Assembly (NCBI GenBank): GCA_003171315.1
Contig: PMYE01000109.1
Span: 1-35,644, forward strand
Reading direction: 5' to 3'
DNA from: Acidobacteriaceae bacterium
GTDB taxonomy: Bacteria; Acidobacteriota; Terriglobia; Terriglobales; Acidobacteriaceae
DNA length: 35,644 nt
Part shown: positions 26,801 to 35,644 of the stretch, piece by piece
Numbering within the stretch: the stretch's first letter is position 1
Layout: each line of letters starts with the position of its first letter
Program-made: the position numbers and the translations under genes
Notes under the pieces: model-generated
What the model saw: only the letters and a program-made list of their open reading frames with translations
Database searches by the model: none
What the model was told of the DNA's origin: nothing

Positions 26801-27359
26801 CAGCCACCATCCCCGGATTCGTCGTCGTCGGGGCGTTCGAGGCCGAGCCCGTAGTGCCAGGGAGCAGGATCATGAACTTTGCGAAGTCCTGGTTGACCAG
26901 GGGCAATCCCGCCATTTGTCTCGATTCCAAGGTCACGGTCTGACTGCCCGATTCGGTCTGCAGCAGGGGCACGTCGGTTGAGACTGTCACTTGCGTCGTG
27001 GTCGAACCGACCTTCAGGCTTGCGTCGACGGTAATGTAGCCAACATTGAGCGTGACCGGACCACGCACCAACGTTTCAAAACCTTGCTTGGTGAAGGTGA
27101 CCGTGTAGTGTCCAGGCACAATCGATGACGTGTCGAACAGGCCATCCTGGTTGGTGGCGTAGTCTTTCGATACGCCGGTGTCGATATTCAGCACCGTGAC
27201 CGTCACACTTGGGATCAACGCTCCCGTATTGTCAGTAACGGTACCCCGTATGTCGCCGGAGTTTGTATTCTGGGCATACGCTCCTCGAGTACAGCACGCC
27301 CCCATAATGAGCAGAACCACGATTCCGCTCCAATACGACAGAAACTTCATTCCCTTCAT
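23859..27359 (-). CDS. TonB-dependent receptor with N-terminal carboxypeptidase-regulatory-like domain (Oar-like)
   Basis: 'GDIRGTVTDNTGALIPSVTVTVLNIDTG' regulatory domain, plug region, TonB-dependent C-terminus 'KFQIRIDAYNAFNHTSW...GRIVQLGGRLSF'. Confidence 0.93.
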   Translation of the reverse strand: MKGMKFLSYWSGIVVLLIMGACCTRGAYAQNTNSGDIRGTVTDNTGALIPSVTVTVLNIDTGVSKDYATNQDGLFDTSSIVPGHYTVTFTKQGFETLVRGPVTLNVGYITVDASLKVGSTTTQVTVSTDVPLLQTESGSQTVTLESRQMAGLPLVNQDFAKFMILLPGTTGSASNAPTTTNPGMVAAADGNLPYTNILNDGVSMVAGHSDNVSTVGEMDAIGEMQISESSFSAEYGVGGLVINKITKSGTSKFHGDAYEYAQNNFFNSRRHNYSTGPKPAVPILRYDDFGGAIGGPILKKKMFFFFNYDQILQHGGANTSLQTIPTADIMGGDFSSITRTLYDPTTQTIAYDSLGNPYPVRESFTSEYGETGANVNTIPSGMIDTVANAVQAYYPTATSHPSFGTIEPGTVNPTTGVLQNNWYTSLANTNPFRSYTGRLDYDVTPNNRITYSMWMQANPTPNLSNLTACPLGCQFGFANEDTYQVTDVWNISPSVINEARMGYTWAISDYPDSALNKSYASMVGWQFGKADQFPSISGFSDYSGIGPASNSDYKQGNFDPSDVVTMIRGKNVLHFGGELLFFREDDTNWGNINAGSMSFDGRYTTQWTVSSANCPAGTPSGDTCAAPSSGTTGFGYADFLLGLANNWNAAISPEYGARMKDPEMFVQDDYKMRPNLTINIGLRYDISHGWNEIHGNEMLFDPTVANPAGGLGALWFATTHANGRKSLQANVFSTFLPRLGFSWQPWSNTTVRGGFGVYDHIMTLDDYSVGLGNAFAASGNISDTTSGITPVVQLDGTGTIYGTATPLPYVSPNENPAALNGQSVGYSPFHTPIQKIYEYNFAVQRQLLPNLVAQIAYVGSHSWNLPVSSDLNAVPATKLSPNDTIYRPYPLFGNLSSSTASVDGVSNYNSLQAEITQRVTAGLSFSFNYVWSQFLDDEDSAGWCCQAGVSDYQIPNDSAANYGNSNFNIHHAFKGYAVYELPFGKGKQFLNNNSAADAVIGGWQLSGSLAILSGSPFSVYADGNTYNQASGSTQFPNWNPGVSWKPAHRSTDEWFNPAAFTKPANGTYGNVKRNSLYGPGWYQVNLSGSKTFSLPWEGVKFQIRIDAYNAFNHTSWAAPGSGSGGVGLESPVDATAGTVYSGPTVGQITSSTVTGRIVQLGGRLSF

Positions 27360-27752
27360 TCCTTCCTCCTAACAGAGTTGGATTCCCTTTTTGGTATCCC
27401 TTCGCTATTGAAGTAACTCGCTAAGGCACACGCCTTGCGCATAGCCTGCCCCGCAATTTTTACCAGGGTGCGTGTTAGCGTAGCGGGACCGGTCCACGAC
27501 TTCAGCGCATGGCTCGGAGAGTCTCGCATGATCGGGTTTTCAAATTGCAGATCATTCTAGGCAGGTCAATCGAAGGGTTGATAAGCTCCTTACGGCAGAA
27601 TGGTGAGGGTCTTTACCGAAAGGAGGAGTAAATTCTTATCCTGTCAGCGTTATAACTCCCTTTCGTTTCAATTATTTGCGTTCTGCGGCGCAAGAAAGCA
27701 GAAAATTTGCTGAGGGTGGGGGTACAATGGCTTCGTCGAGCCGGAGAGCGGT

Positions 27753-28994
27753 ATGAGCGTTGCATCACAGGCACACAGCAAGGAATGTCTAAGCGAAACA
27801 GCCCAGAAAGCAATCGGCGAACAACTGGAGCGCCTTCTGGCAAGTCCGTATTTGAGCCACAGCAAGAGGTTTCCCAACTTCCTGCGCTTCGTTGTAGAAC
27901 ACACTCTGGCCGGGGAAGTAGACGACATAAAGGAACGGACCCTGGGCATTGAGATATTCGGGAAGGATGCCAGCTACGACACCGCCCTTGACCCTATTGT
28001 GCGGGTGACGGCTGCGGAGATCCGCAAACGGGTGGCGCAGTACTATCAGGATTCCGCGCACGACGAGGAGCTGCGCATCACTCTGCCGTCGGGATCGTAT
28101 ATTCCTCAGTTTCACAGCCCGAAGGGCAGAAGCATTCATGGGCTTCCGGAGATCGCTGCGGTTGCAGCGGGCACGCCGGAGCATGTGCCAGCGCCGGCTA
28201 CGCAAGCTCGCCGCTGGTGGCTGCTGGCGGCAGTTGGGGTGGCCGCTGCCGGGCTGTTGGTGTGGGGCACAGTCGTGTTTTGGCAGCGGACCAACCGCGC
28301 GGCGGTCGATTTCTTCTGGCAGCCGGTATTAAGCTCCAACGGGCCGGTATTGCTATGCGTTCCCGAACAGCCCAACAACTTCGCGGTCAATGTGCTGAAC
28401 TCGGGCAATCTCCCCTATTATCAGGATGTGCCAAAGAACGCAAGGGTGCCGCCGGGGATCGGCGACCTGAGCGCTGTCATCAAAGTGGCCGGCATTCTGC
28501 AATCCAACGGGAAGCAGTACGCGCTGAAGGGCGAGGGAGCCACGGCCCTTGACGACCTTCAGCGCAGTCCTGCGGTCTTTGTGGGCGCCTACGACAACGT
28601 GTGGACACTGCGCCTGACCAATCCGCTGCATTACCACTTTGCAAACAGCGCCGACATGATGAACGAGTGGATTGTGGACAGTACGGCGCCGGACAAGACA
28701 CGCTGGATGATCGACCGTGGCGCGCAAATGGCTCTCGACAACTATCGGGACTATGCGATCGTGGCGCGGTTTACCGACCCCAACACTGGCAAGCTGGCGG
28801 TGATATTGGCTGGAATCGGCCCCGGCGGCACACGCGCGGCCGGGGAGTACATCACCGATAGCGCCGATTTGACCCAGCTGATGCGCGCTGCGCAGGCGGC
28901 CGGCGATAAGAAGAACATGGAATTCGTTATAAGCACGGAGGTCATCGATGGCGAGCCGGGCGCTCCGAAGTTGGAAGCCAGTTACTTCTGGTAA
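27753..28994 (+). CDS. Membrane-anchored regulator-like protein: cytoplasmic N-terminal domain, one TM helix, extracytoplasmic domain
   Basis: 'QLERLLASPYLSHSKRFPNFLRFVVEHTLAGEVDDIKERTLGIEIFGKDASYDTALDPIVRVTAAEIRKRVAQYY' domain commonly seen in acidobacterial regulator-like proteins; TM 'RRWWLLAAVGVAAAGLLVWGTVVFW'; divergent from the TonB receptor. Confidence 0.75.
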   Translation: MSVASQAHSKECLSETAQKAIGEQLERLLASPYLSHSKRFPNFLRFVVEHTLAGEVDDIKERTLGIEIFGKDASYDTALDPIVRVTAAEIRKRVAQYYQDSAHDEELRITLPSGSYIPQFHSPKGRSIHGLPEIAAVAAGTPEHVPAPATQARRWWLLAAVGVAAAGLLVWGTVVFWQRTNRAAVDFFWQPVLSSNGPVLLCVPEQPNNFAVNVLNSGNLPYYQDVPKNARVPPGIGDLSAVIKVAGILQSNGKQYALKGEGATALDDLQRSPAVFVGAYDNVWTLRLTNPLHYHFANSADMMNEWIVDSTAPDKTRWMIDRGAQMALDNYRDYAIVARFTDPNTGKLAVILAGIGPGGTRAAGEYITDSADLTQLMRAAQAAGDKKNMEFVISTEVIDGEPGAPKLEASYFW

Positions 28995-29132
28995 TTCGGC
29001 TTTGAGCGCGAGCAAGGATGTCTTGCACTCACAAGCAATATCCGCGATCGTTATTTCAGCTTGTCAGGTGGGTGTCGTATGACTCCGCTCAAATCAATGA
29101 CCAGGGGAGTCTTTATGGGCGCTTCTGCCCAA

Positions 29133-29535
29133 GAGCCTGTTATTGGCTTTATCCATTTGTAGTCAAAGGGGTACCCAATTTTCCCATTGTCTCCGACGAT
29201 GGAAGTATGGGAAACAAAGGGCAGATCCGCTATCCAAGCGATGTGACGGACGAGGAATGGCCTTTGTAGCGCCGTATTTAGCGCAGTTCCACAATACTCG
29301 TGCCACCGCCGGAAACGGCTACAAGTATTGTGGAACCGCTCTAAACGTGGATTCGTGCTGTTGTCGCGCCGCTGGGCGGCGGAGAGAAGCTTTGCGTGGG
29401 CGGCTCGCTTTCGCCGCCTGGCTCGCGACTACGAAAGACTCGCCACCACACTCGGGGCCTTCCACTTCCTCGCCTTCGCTGGCCTTATGATCGCTCAACA
29501 CTTCGGGATGCTCGCATGAAGTTAATAACAGGCTC
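29133..29535 (+). mobile_element. Internally deleted IS5-like element (MITE-like remnant)
   Basis: Terminal inverted repeats GAGCCTGTTATTGGCTTTA (29133-29151) and complement of TGAAGTTAATAACAGGCTC (29517-29535), 16/19 identical; internal transposase N- and C-terminal fragments. Confidence 0.8.
29346..29519 (+). pseudogene. IS5-type transposase C-terminal fragment
   Basis: '[54 protein letters not shown]'; N-terminal piece '[18 protein letters not shown]' at about 29207-29260. Confidence 0.8.
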
Positions 29536-29769
29536 TAGCAGAATCTTTGAGGATTAGGCGGAATTTGTCGAATTATACCGCTCGCGCATTCAGCATTCCT
29601 GATCGGTGAGAATATTCGAGCCCATATAGCCGATGCAGACCAATTGTATCTCAGCGCAATCTACTTGCTAGCGGTATACTCCGGCAACGGGCAGATATGT
29701 CATATTTTTGAGAGAAAAATGGACTTCTGCAAAGACGCAACACGCATTCCAAATCCAGGAAAGACAATT

Positions 29770-32151
29770 ATGAACAACTCTATTGGTTGCACATCTCGAC
29801 TGGTCCTTATGTCGCTGCTGCTCACCGCACCCGGCTCGCTTCCGGCCGTTGCCCAGCCGCCCAACGCCCAGCTCGCTTCAAAGGAAGTGAATGCCCGCGT
29901 TGAGGCGCTCCTGAAAAAGATGACGCTCGACGAAAAGATCGGGCAACTGGTGCAATATTCGGGCGGCTTTGCGGTCGGCCTGGATGCCTCAAATCCCACC
30001 TATGACGACCTGATCGCCAAGGGCCAGATGGGAGGAATGGTGAATGTAGTGGGCGCGGAGGAGACAAATCACTACCAGTACATTGCCATGGAAAAGTCGC
30101 GCCTTCACATCCCCCTGCTCTTTGGGCTGGACGTCGCCCACGGAGACCACACCGTCTTCCCGATACCGCTTGCCGTGGCGGCAAGCTGGGATCCTAGGGC
30201 AGCCGAAATTGTAGCGCGCACGGGAGCAGTGGAAGCTCGCGCCGACGGCATTGACTGGGTGTTCTCGCCCATGGTGGATATCGCCCGCGATCCGCGCTGG
30301 GGACGCATCGTCGAGTCGAACGGCGAGGACCCCTATCTGGGTTCTGTAATGGCGCGGGCATGGGTAAAGGGCTATCAGCAAGACGATCTTTCAGAACCCG
30401 ACTCGGTGGCGGCCTGCGTGAAGCATTTTGCCGCTTACGGCGCGGTCATCGCGGGCCGCGAGTATAATGCCGCGGATATGAGCCAAATCACGCTCCGGCA
30501 GGTGTATCTGAAACCCTATCTGGCCGCGGTGAATGCCGGCGTGGCGACGGTGATGAGCTCCGTTAATTCGATCAACGGCATTCCCGGCACGGCCGACCCA
30601 TTGACGCTTACTGAGATTCTGCGCAAGCAGTGGAGATTCGGCGGTTTCGTGGTCTCGGATTGGGCCGCGGTGGCCGAACTGCTGAACCACGGCATTGCCG
30701 CAAACGGCGCGGCCGCGGCCCGCAAGGCCTTGGAAGCCGGTGTAGACATGGACACGGAAGGCAACCTCTATGGCCCCACCCTCGCCGCGCAGGTGAGATC
30801 GGGGAAGATTCCGGAATCGGTTGTGGATGAAGCCGTGAGGCGCGTGCTTCGCGTGAAGTTTGCGCTGGGATTGTTTGACCACCCTTATACCCAGCCGGGA
30901 CCGAAGTACGAGGCCACGCCGGCGCGCCGCGCGCTGGCGCGCAAGGTGGCCGATGAGACCATGGTTCTGCTCAAGAACGATCCTGTCGAGGGCATTGGAG
31001 CGCTGCTGCCGCTCACTGCCAAGGCGAGGAAAGTAGCCCTGATCGGCCCCATGGCCGACAACCAAGCCGAGTTGCTCGGCGCTTGGTCGTACCAGGGCGA
31101 TCCTAGGGATGTGATAACGCTGAAAACGGCGCTTGCGGCGCGGCTGGGCAACCGGCTGCTCTACGCAAAGGGCTGCGGGTTGCTTTCCGGCGAAGACGAG
31201 AAGGTGCTCGATCAGGTCAGTTTTGGAGTGCCGGCCGCGGCCGAGAAAAGTCTGCCGGTTCCTGACGATGCAAAGATGATAGCCGAAGCGGCGGAGACAG
31301 CGAAAAAAGCCGATCTTGCCATTCTGGCGCTGGGAGAGCCTGCGCGCGAGATGGAGGGTGAAGCCTCAAGCCGCGTTCACCTCGGGTTTACCGGGTCGCA
31401 GGAAAAGCTGCTTGAGGCGGTGGTGGCAACCGGCAAGCCGGTGGTTCTGGTGGTGCTGGCCGGTCGTCCGTTTGTGCTCAAGTGGGCTGAGGCCCATGTG
31501 CCTGCGATACTTGAGGCATGGAGTCCCGGCATTGAAGCAGGGCCCTCCGTGGCCGATGTGCTGTTCGGCCGCGTCAATCCGTCGGGCAAGCTGCCGGCGA
31601 GCTTTCCCCGCGCAGTGGGTCAGGAGCCGCTTTATTATGCTCAACTTCCAACTGGCCTGCCGGCGCAGGGCGACCTGAGCCACATGCCGCGAAATGGGGG
31701 AGAGAAGATGGTGTCGCGGTATGTGGATGAGCAGAATTCGGCGCTGTTTCCGTTTGGGTGGGGATTGAGCTACACGACCTTCAGCTTCTCGAAGCCGACG
31801 GTGAGCCGGCCCGTCGTTCCTGTAAACGAGATTCTGGACGATCACAAGCCGGTGACCATGGTGGGCGTAGACGTAACCAACACCGGCAGGGTGGCGGGAA
31901 CCGAGGTGGTGCAGATCTATATTCGCGACACGGTGGCGAGCGTAGAACAGCCGGTGAGGGAGCTGGAGGGCTTCGCGCGCGTTGCACTTGTGCCCGGCCA
32001 GACCAAGCACGTGGAGTTCCCGCTGGGATTCAATGAGCTGAACTTCTACAACGTGGAACTCAAACAGACCGTGGAGCCGACGACATATGACATATGGGTT
32101 GGAGGGAGTTCGCTGGCGACGGCGGAGACAGAGTTTAAGGTCGCCGAATAG
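29770..32151 (+). CDS. Glycoside hydrolase family 3 beta-glucosidase (BglX-like)
   Basis: Signal peptide 'MNNSIGCTSRLVLMSLLLTAPGSLPAVAQ'; 'MTLDEKIGQLVQY', 'DVAHGDHTVFPIPLAVAASWDPRAAE', 'GGFVVSDWAAVAELLNHGIA' nucleophile region, C-terminal fibronectin-like domain. 29770 preferred over the ORF-track start at 29644. Confidence 0.93.
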   Translation: MNNSIGCTSRLVLMSLLLTAPGSLPAVAQPPNAQLASKEVNARVEALLKKMTLDEKIGQLVQYSGGFAVGLDASNPTYDDLIAKGQMGGMVNVVGAEETNHYQYIAMEKSRLHIPLLFGLDVAHGDHTVFPIPLAVAASWDPRAAEIVARTGAVEARADGIDWVFSPMVDIARDPRWGRIVESNGEDPYLGSVMARAWVKGYQQDDLSEPDSVAACVKHFAAYGAVIAGREYNAADMSQITLRQVYLKPYLAAVNAGVATVMSSVNSINGIPGTADPLTLTEILRKQWRFGGFVVSDWAAVAELLNHGIAANGAAAARKALEAGVDMDTEGNLYGPTLAAQVRSGKIPESVVDEAVRRVLRVKFALGLFDHPYTQPGPKYEATPARRALARKVADETMVLLKNDPVEGIGALLPLTAKARKVALIGPMADNQAELLGAWSYQGDPRDVITLKTALAARLGNRLLYAKGCGLLSGEDEKVLDQVSFGVPAAAEKSLPVPDDAKMIAEAAETAKKADLAILALGEPAREMEGEASSRVHLGFTGSQEKLLEAVVATGKPVVLVVLAGRPFVLKWAEAHVPAILEAWSPGIEAGPSVADVLFGRVNPSGKLPASFPRAVGQEPLYYAQLPTGLPAQGDLSHMPRNGGEKMVSRYVDEQNSALFPFGWGLSYTTFSFSKPTVSRPVVPVNEILDDHKPVTMVGVDVTNTGRVAGTEVVQIYIRDTVASVEQPVRELEGFARVALVPGQTKHVEFPLGFNELNFYNVELKQTVEPTTYDIWVGGSSLATAETEFKVAE

Positions 32152-32270
32152 ACCAGTACCTCCAGCAAAGCGCGCGTTGACGTGTGCACGGTCGAGAGCT
32201 CTTCCACTTGGGCAGAAAGCGTAGCAAGGGGGACGCACGGTTTTTTGATTTGGAGATACAGGAGACACAT

Positions 32271-32357
32271 ATGGCCAACTCTCTCGGCTACGCATCTCGG
32301 CTGGTCCTTATGTCGCTGCTGCTCGCCGGACCTGGCTCGCTTCCGGCCGTTGCCCAG
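32271..32357 (+). pseudogene. Orphan duplicated signal-peptide start (paralogous to the GH3 5' end)
   Basis: 'MANSLGYASRLVLMSLLLAGPGSLPAVAQ' vs 'MNNSIGCTSRLVLMSLLLTAPGSLPAVAQ'; strong nucleotide identity from the ATG to GCCCAG, lost afterwards. Confidence 0.85.
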
Positions 32358-32398
32358 AGCCGGCGCACTTCCCAGACGCGCTGGATGGCTTGCCGGTC

Positions 32399-34243
32399 TT
32401 ATGGAAGGTTCGCCAGGTGCTCGGGCGGCTTGCTCGAGACAATACCCATTCCTTCACGCACGAAATAGAACCTGTCGGCTGCCAGATTGGTGAGTGTTTC
32501 CTTCGTTCCGTCCGGCCACAGTACTTCAGCCTGGTCGACGCGCTCGTGATTGCCTAGCCCGAAGTGGATGCGCAGGTCGTTCTGCGAAAGATAGCTTCCA
32601 CTGCTCAGCACTTCGCCAAGCTGCACCAAATCTCCCGCCGTGGCTCGAATGCGCGCATTCAGTGCCAGCCGGTTACATTTCACGCCTTCCAGTTGAAAGC
32701 TGATCCAATGGTTTTTCGGACCTCCCACAGGGCGCAGAATCATCGGCTGTCCCACCAGATTTTCAACTACCGCTTCCATCTTTCCATCGTTGAACAAATC
32801 GCCGATGGCAAGCCCCCGGCTTACTTGCGGAATCTGCAAGGCCGGTCCGACTCGCCTGCTGATGTTCTCGAAGGTCCCGACGCGCCGATTCCGAAAGAGG
32901 AGCTTCGGTTCCAGAAATCGAGCCGTGGTGTCAGCTTTGTCCACCTGGGGATAAACATGCCCGGTCACCAGGAAGAGATCCTGCCAACCGCTGTTGGAGA
33001 AATCGACGAACGCGTCTCCCCAGCTCACATAGCCCTGCGTTCCTCTCGCGATACCCGAAGCGATCGAGGTGTCGGTGAAGTTCATTCCTCCGTCGTTCCG
33101 ATACAGAGCGGCGTACTCACTGTCGAAATGCGCGATCAGCAATGACATCCGGCCCTCATGCAGATAGTCACCCAGCGCCACGCCCATATTCGCCTGCTCC
33201 ACTCCGTCTTCGTTTGCCGCAACGCCGGCAAGAAGCGCCACATCGGTGAATTTCCCTGTACCGTCGCCCTGATAGAGATAATTCGCCTCGCCGTCGTTGG
33301 CCACAAATAAGTCGAGTTTCCCGTCGTTGTCAAAATCCGACCAGACGGAAGTTAGCCCATACCGCTGCTCCGGATCGTCCACGCCGGCTTGCTTCGATAC
33401 ATCGGTAAATGTCCCGTTTCCATTGTTATGGTAGAGATTATCGGGAAGACCCTTGAGGCCGCGCGGACCGCACTGCACATCAAATCCGAGGTACTTGCAT
33501 GGCTTGGTCGTAGAACCGAATCCGGGTAGGTTGTCGAGATGAAAATCGACGTAATGAGATACAAAGAGATCGGCCCAGCCATCCCCGTCGTAATCTCCAA
33601 ATGCCGCTCCCGTCGCCCACCCTGAATCGCTGCCGAGGCCGCTGGCCTTGGTCACATCGGTAAAAGTCCCGTCGCCGTTGTTCCGATAGAGTACTACTCC
33701 GTTCAGGCAGGTAATCAGCAGGTCGGGCCATCCATCGTTATTAAAATCACCGACTACTGCACCCATCGCCCAGCACGGATAACCCACGCCTGCCTTGTCT
33801 GTAACATCGGTAAAAGTGCCGTCGTGGTTGTTATGATACAAAGCGCCTCGAGCCTTGACGCCGTGAAGCGCCATGTCTACGCTCTGCGCGCCGGTGAAAT
33901 AGATATCCGGCCAGCCATCGCGATCATAGTCGATAAGCGCAACGCCCCCGCTCATTGATTCGGCGATGAATTTCGCCTCAGGGTCGGATCGGTGATTGAA
34001 ATTGATTCCGGTGATTGCGGTGATGTCCACTAACTGCGGGTAATCCGGAAGTGGCCCGGTTGCCTTCCGTTCCGCTTCCGCTTTTTCCCGCTCTGCGGCG
34101 GGAAGAGGTGTAGGAGTTCCCATCTGGCCCATGAGTGCTGCGTTTCCAAACAGGATGACCAGCACGGCCAGGAATATGCGCAACCCGGGCCGCAGTGTCA
34201 TTTTTGCACTAGTTGCGTTTTCCGGTCCTATGCTACTTTTCAT
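32399..34243 (-). CDS. FG-GAP/VCBS-repeat protein with ASPIC/UnbV (CRTAC-type) C-terminal domain
   Basis: Repeated 'DYDRDGWPDIYFT', 'DFNNDGWPDLLIT', 'DYDGDGWADLFVS', 'DFDNDGKLDLFVAN'; C-terminal 'NHWISFQLEGVKCNRLALNARIRATAGDLVQLGEVLSSGSYLSQNDLRIHFGLG' ASPIC/UnbV. Confidence 0.93.
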   Translation of the reverse strand: MKSSIGPENATSAKMTLRPGLRIFLAVLVILFGNAALMGQMGTPTPLPAAEREKAEAERKATGPLPDYPQLVDITAITGINFNHRSDPEAKFIAESMSGGVALIDYDRDGWPDIYFTGAQSVDMALHGVKARGALYHNNHDGTFTDVTDKAGVGYPCWAMGAVVGDFNNDGWPDLLITCLNGVVLYRNNGDGTFTDVTKASGLGSDSGWATGAAFGDYDGDGWADLFVSHYVDFHLDNLPGFGSTTKPCKYLGFDVQCGPRGLKGLPDNLYHNNGNGTFTDVSKQAGVDDPEQRYGLTSVWSDFDNDGKLDLFVANDGEANYLYQGDGTGKFTDVALLAGVAANEDGVEQANMGVALGDYLHEGRMSLLIAHFDSEYAALYRNDGGMNFTDTSIASGIARGTQGYVSWGDAFVDFSNSGWQDLFLVTGHVYPQVDKADTTARFLEPKLLFRNRRVGTFENISRRVGPALQIPQVSRGLAIGDLFNDGKMEAVVENLVGQPMILRPVGGPKNHWISFQLEGVKCNRLALNARIRATAGDLVQLGEVLSSGSYLSQNDLRIHFGLGNHERVDQAEVLWPDGTKETLTNLAADRFYFVREGMGIVSSKPPEHLANLP

Positions 34244-35426
34244 CAGGTGACTCTGCCTTTATTTCAGCCGGCCGTATCAGCAAATCCTTGTAAACGGCTC
34301 GTAGTTTATCTTTCTCTGCCCTCAGATTCTTATAAAGCTCTAACTGCCGCTTCGCATCGTCCATGCGGCCTTTTTCCCGGTAAAACGTGGCCAGGCGATA
34401 GCGAGCAGTCGCATTTGTGGGATCAAGCTGAACCGTCTCCTCCAGAAGCGTCTGGGCCTTATCGGGCTGATTCATTACGATAAGTACTTTGGCAAGACCT
34501 AGCTTGGCATCGGAATCAGCTGGCCGTATTGCCACAGCCTGGGTGTACTCTTGATAAGCTTCCTGCACGTCTCCCCTCTGTACGGCGATATCTGCCAACC
34601 TTGAGAGCGCGACCTCGTCCTCGGGATCTATGGCCAATGCAGAGCGGTATTCTTTTTCCGCCTCCTTCTTCACGACCGGGTCCTGCGACGTGTTCAATAA
34701 CTCGGCTAATTCGAAATGTACGCCGGGTAGCCGGGAATCGATTGCAATCGCCTTGCGAAACTGCGCAATTGCGGCGTTCGTGTTTCCTTCCCGAATCTCC
34801 TCGTGGGCCAGTAGCTGGTGCATTTGCGCCGAGTCGGGAGCTACCGCCGATAACCGTAGCATCGACGCACCGGAAAGGTCCCCATACACGCGGTAAGCGG
34901 CATAAAGCACCTCCGCACCGTCAGGGTATGCCTTAGTCAGCTGTGCGATCACCCCAGCTGCCTGATCAAGGTCGCTGGTTCCTGTATAAAGACCCACTAG
35001 GTCCAATCCCACCTCGATCTTGAACTTCCTATCCTGGATTGCTGGGAAGGATGCTTCCAGGTCCTTCCGTGCATCGACAAGGTCGAACGTTTGCTCCTCG
35101 GCGAGGCCCAATAATGCCTGAGTTTTCGATAAGCCCGGCTGCAGGGTGAGAGCTGCCCGAAGTTGCGGAATGGCGCCCTTGTAATCGCCGCGGAAGAAAA
35201 GCAGCACGCCCAGATTGGACCGCGCATCCACATCGCCGGGATTGAGCGCCACCAGCTTCTGCAACTCTGGAATGGCCAGGTCCGGGCGCCGTTCCTGAAG
35301 GTACTGCTGCGCCATGCGCGAATGAAGATTAATTTGGTCCTGGTTGCCTGGCGGCGACTGGCATAGAGACAGAATGGAGAGGGCGGGGAGCAAGAACAGT
35401 GTAAGCAATATGGATTTGGCGAGCAT
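34233..35426 (-). CDS. Tetratricopeptide-repeat protein, secreted
   Basis: Signal peptide 'MLAKSILLTLFLLPALSILSLCQ'; multiple TPR units ('AQQYLQERRPDLAIPELQKLVALNPGDVDARSNLGVLLFFRGDYKGAIPQLRAAL'). Overlaps the next gene by 11 bp. Confidence 0.88.
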   Translation of the reverse strand: MLAKSILLTLFLLPALSILSLCQSPPGNQDQINLHSRMAQQYLQERRPDLAIPELQKLVALNPGDVDARSNLGVLLFFRGDYKGAIPQLRAALTLQPGLSKTQALLGLAEEQTFDLVDARKDLEASFPAIQDRKFKIEVGLDLVGLYTGTSDLDQAAGVIAQLTKAYPDGAEVLYAAYRVYGDLSGASMLRLSAVAPDSAQMHQLLAHEEIREGNTNAAIAQFRKAIAIDSRLPGVHFELAELLNTSQDPVVKKEAEKEYRSALAIDPEDEVALSRLADIAVQRGDVQEAYQEYTQAVAIRPADSDAKLGLAKVLIVMNQPDKAQTLLEETVQLDPTNATARYRLATFYREKGRMDDAKRQLELYKNLRAEKDKLRAVYKDLLIRPAEIKAESPDEK

Positions 35427-35644
35427 AACACCCGAATCATATCTGGATCTAGGCACGGTGCACAACGACGCGATCACGTAGTGCCTCGCCGGGATGGTGG
35501 AGGAGCCGGACGCGCACAAACCGCTTGCGGTGGGACAACTCCTGGAGGTGCGTATTCGGAGTGTCCTGAGGGGGGTATCGGTGTTCTTTCGGTGCAGATT
35601 GGAGGGCGATTTCCGCATTCCTCAACCCCACATTGACCCCACAA

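Noticed and set aside
35622-35644. CAACCCCACATTGACCCCACAA resembling AACCCCACAAAACCCCAC beside tRNA-Asn (about 16640-16658), possible distal attachment site
   Set aside because: Only partial match in low-complexity sequence at the window edge and no tRNA 3' duplication; needs downstream sequence.

Overview
The window looks like acidobacterial chromosome, judged from protein style and extragenic repeats; no taxonomic search was run. From left to right it contains: (i) a modular extragenic repeat array with seven GC-rich hairpins, abutting the 3' end of a large single-polypeptide Type IIG-like restriction-modification gene; (ii) a partial division/cell-wall (dcw) cluster, mraZ-rsmH-ftsL-ftsI-[inverted lipoprotein + small ORF]-murE-murF, preceded by a G-rich heptamer array, a plausible promoter and four exactly 10-bp-spaced MraZ-box-like repeats; (iii) a HAD phosphatase, an AhpD/CMD-like protein and tRNA-Asn(GTT); (iv) an island-like accessory region beginning at the tRNA, with an integrase remnant cut at the tip of an IS21-type element, a GH2 enzyme, a decayed IS1595 transposase joined to a truncated RelE/ParE toxin plus a tiny downstream ORF, a TonB-dependent receptor divergent from a membrane-anchored regulator-like protein, an internally deleted IS5-like MITE, a GH3 beta-glucosidase, an orphan duplicated signal-peptide start, and an overlapping VCBS/ASPIC-UnbV + TPR gene pair. 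The strongest leads are the MraZ operator array, the repeat array with compensatory changes, the IS1595/RelE chimera and its 41-aa neighbour, the orphan signal peptide, and the telomere-like G-tract array. I did not find a clearly new multi-gene system.
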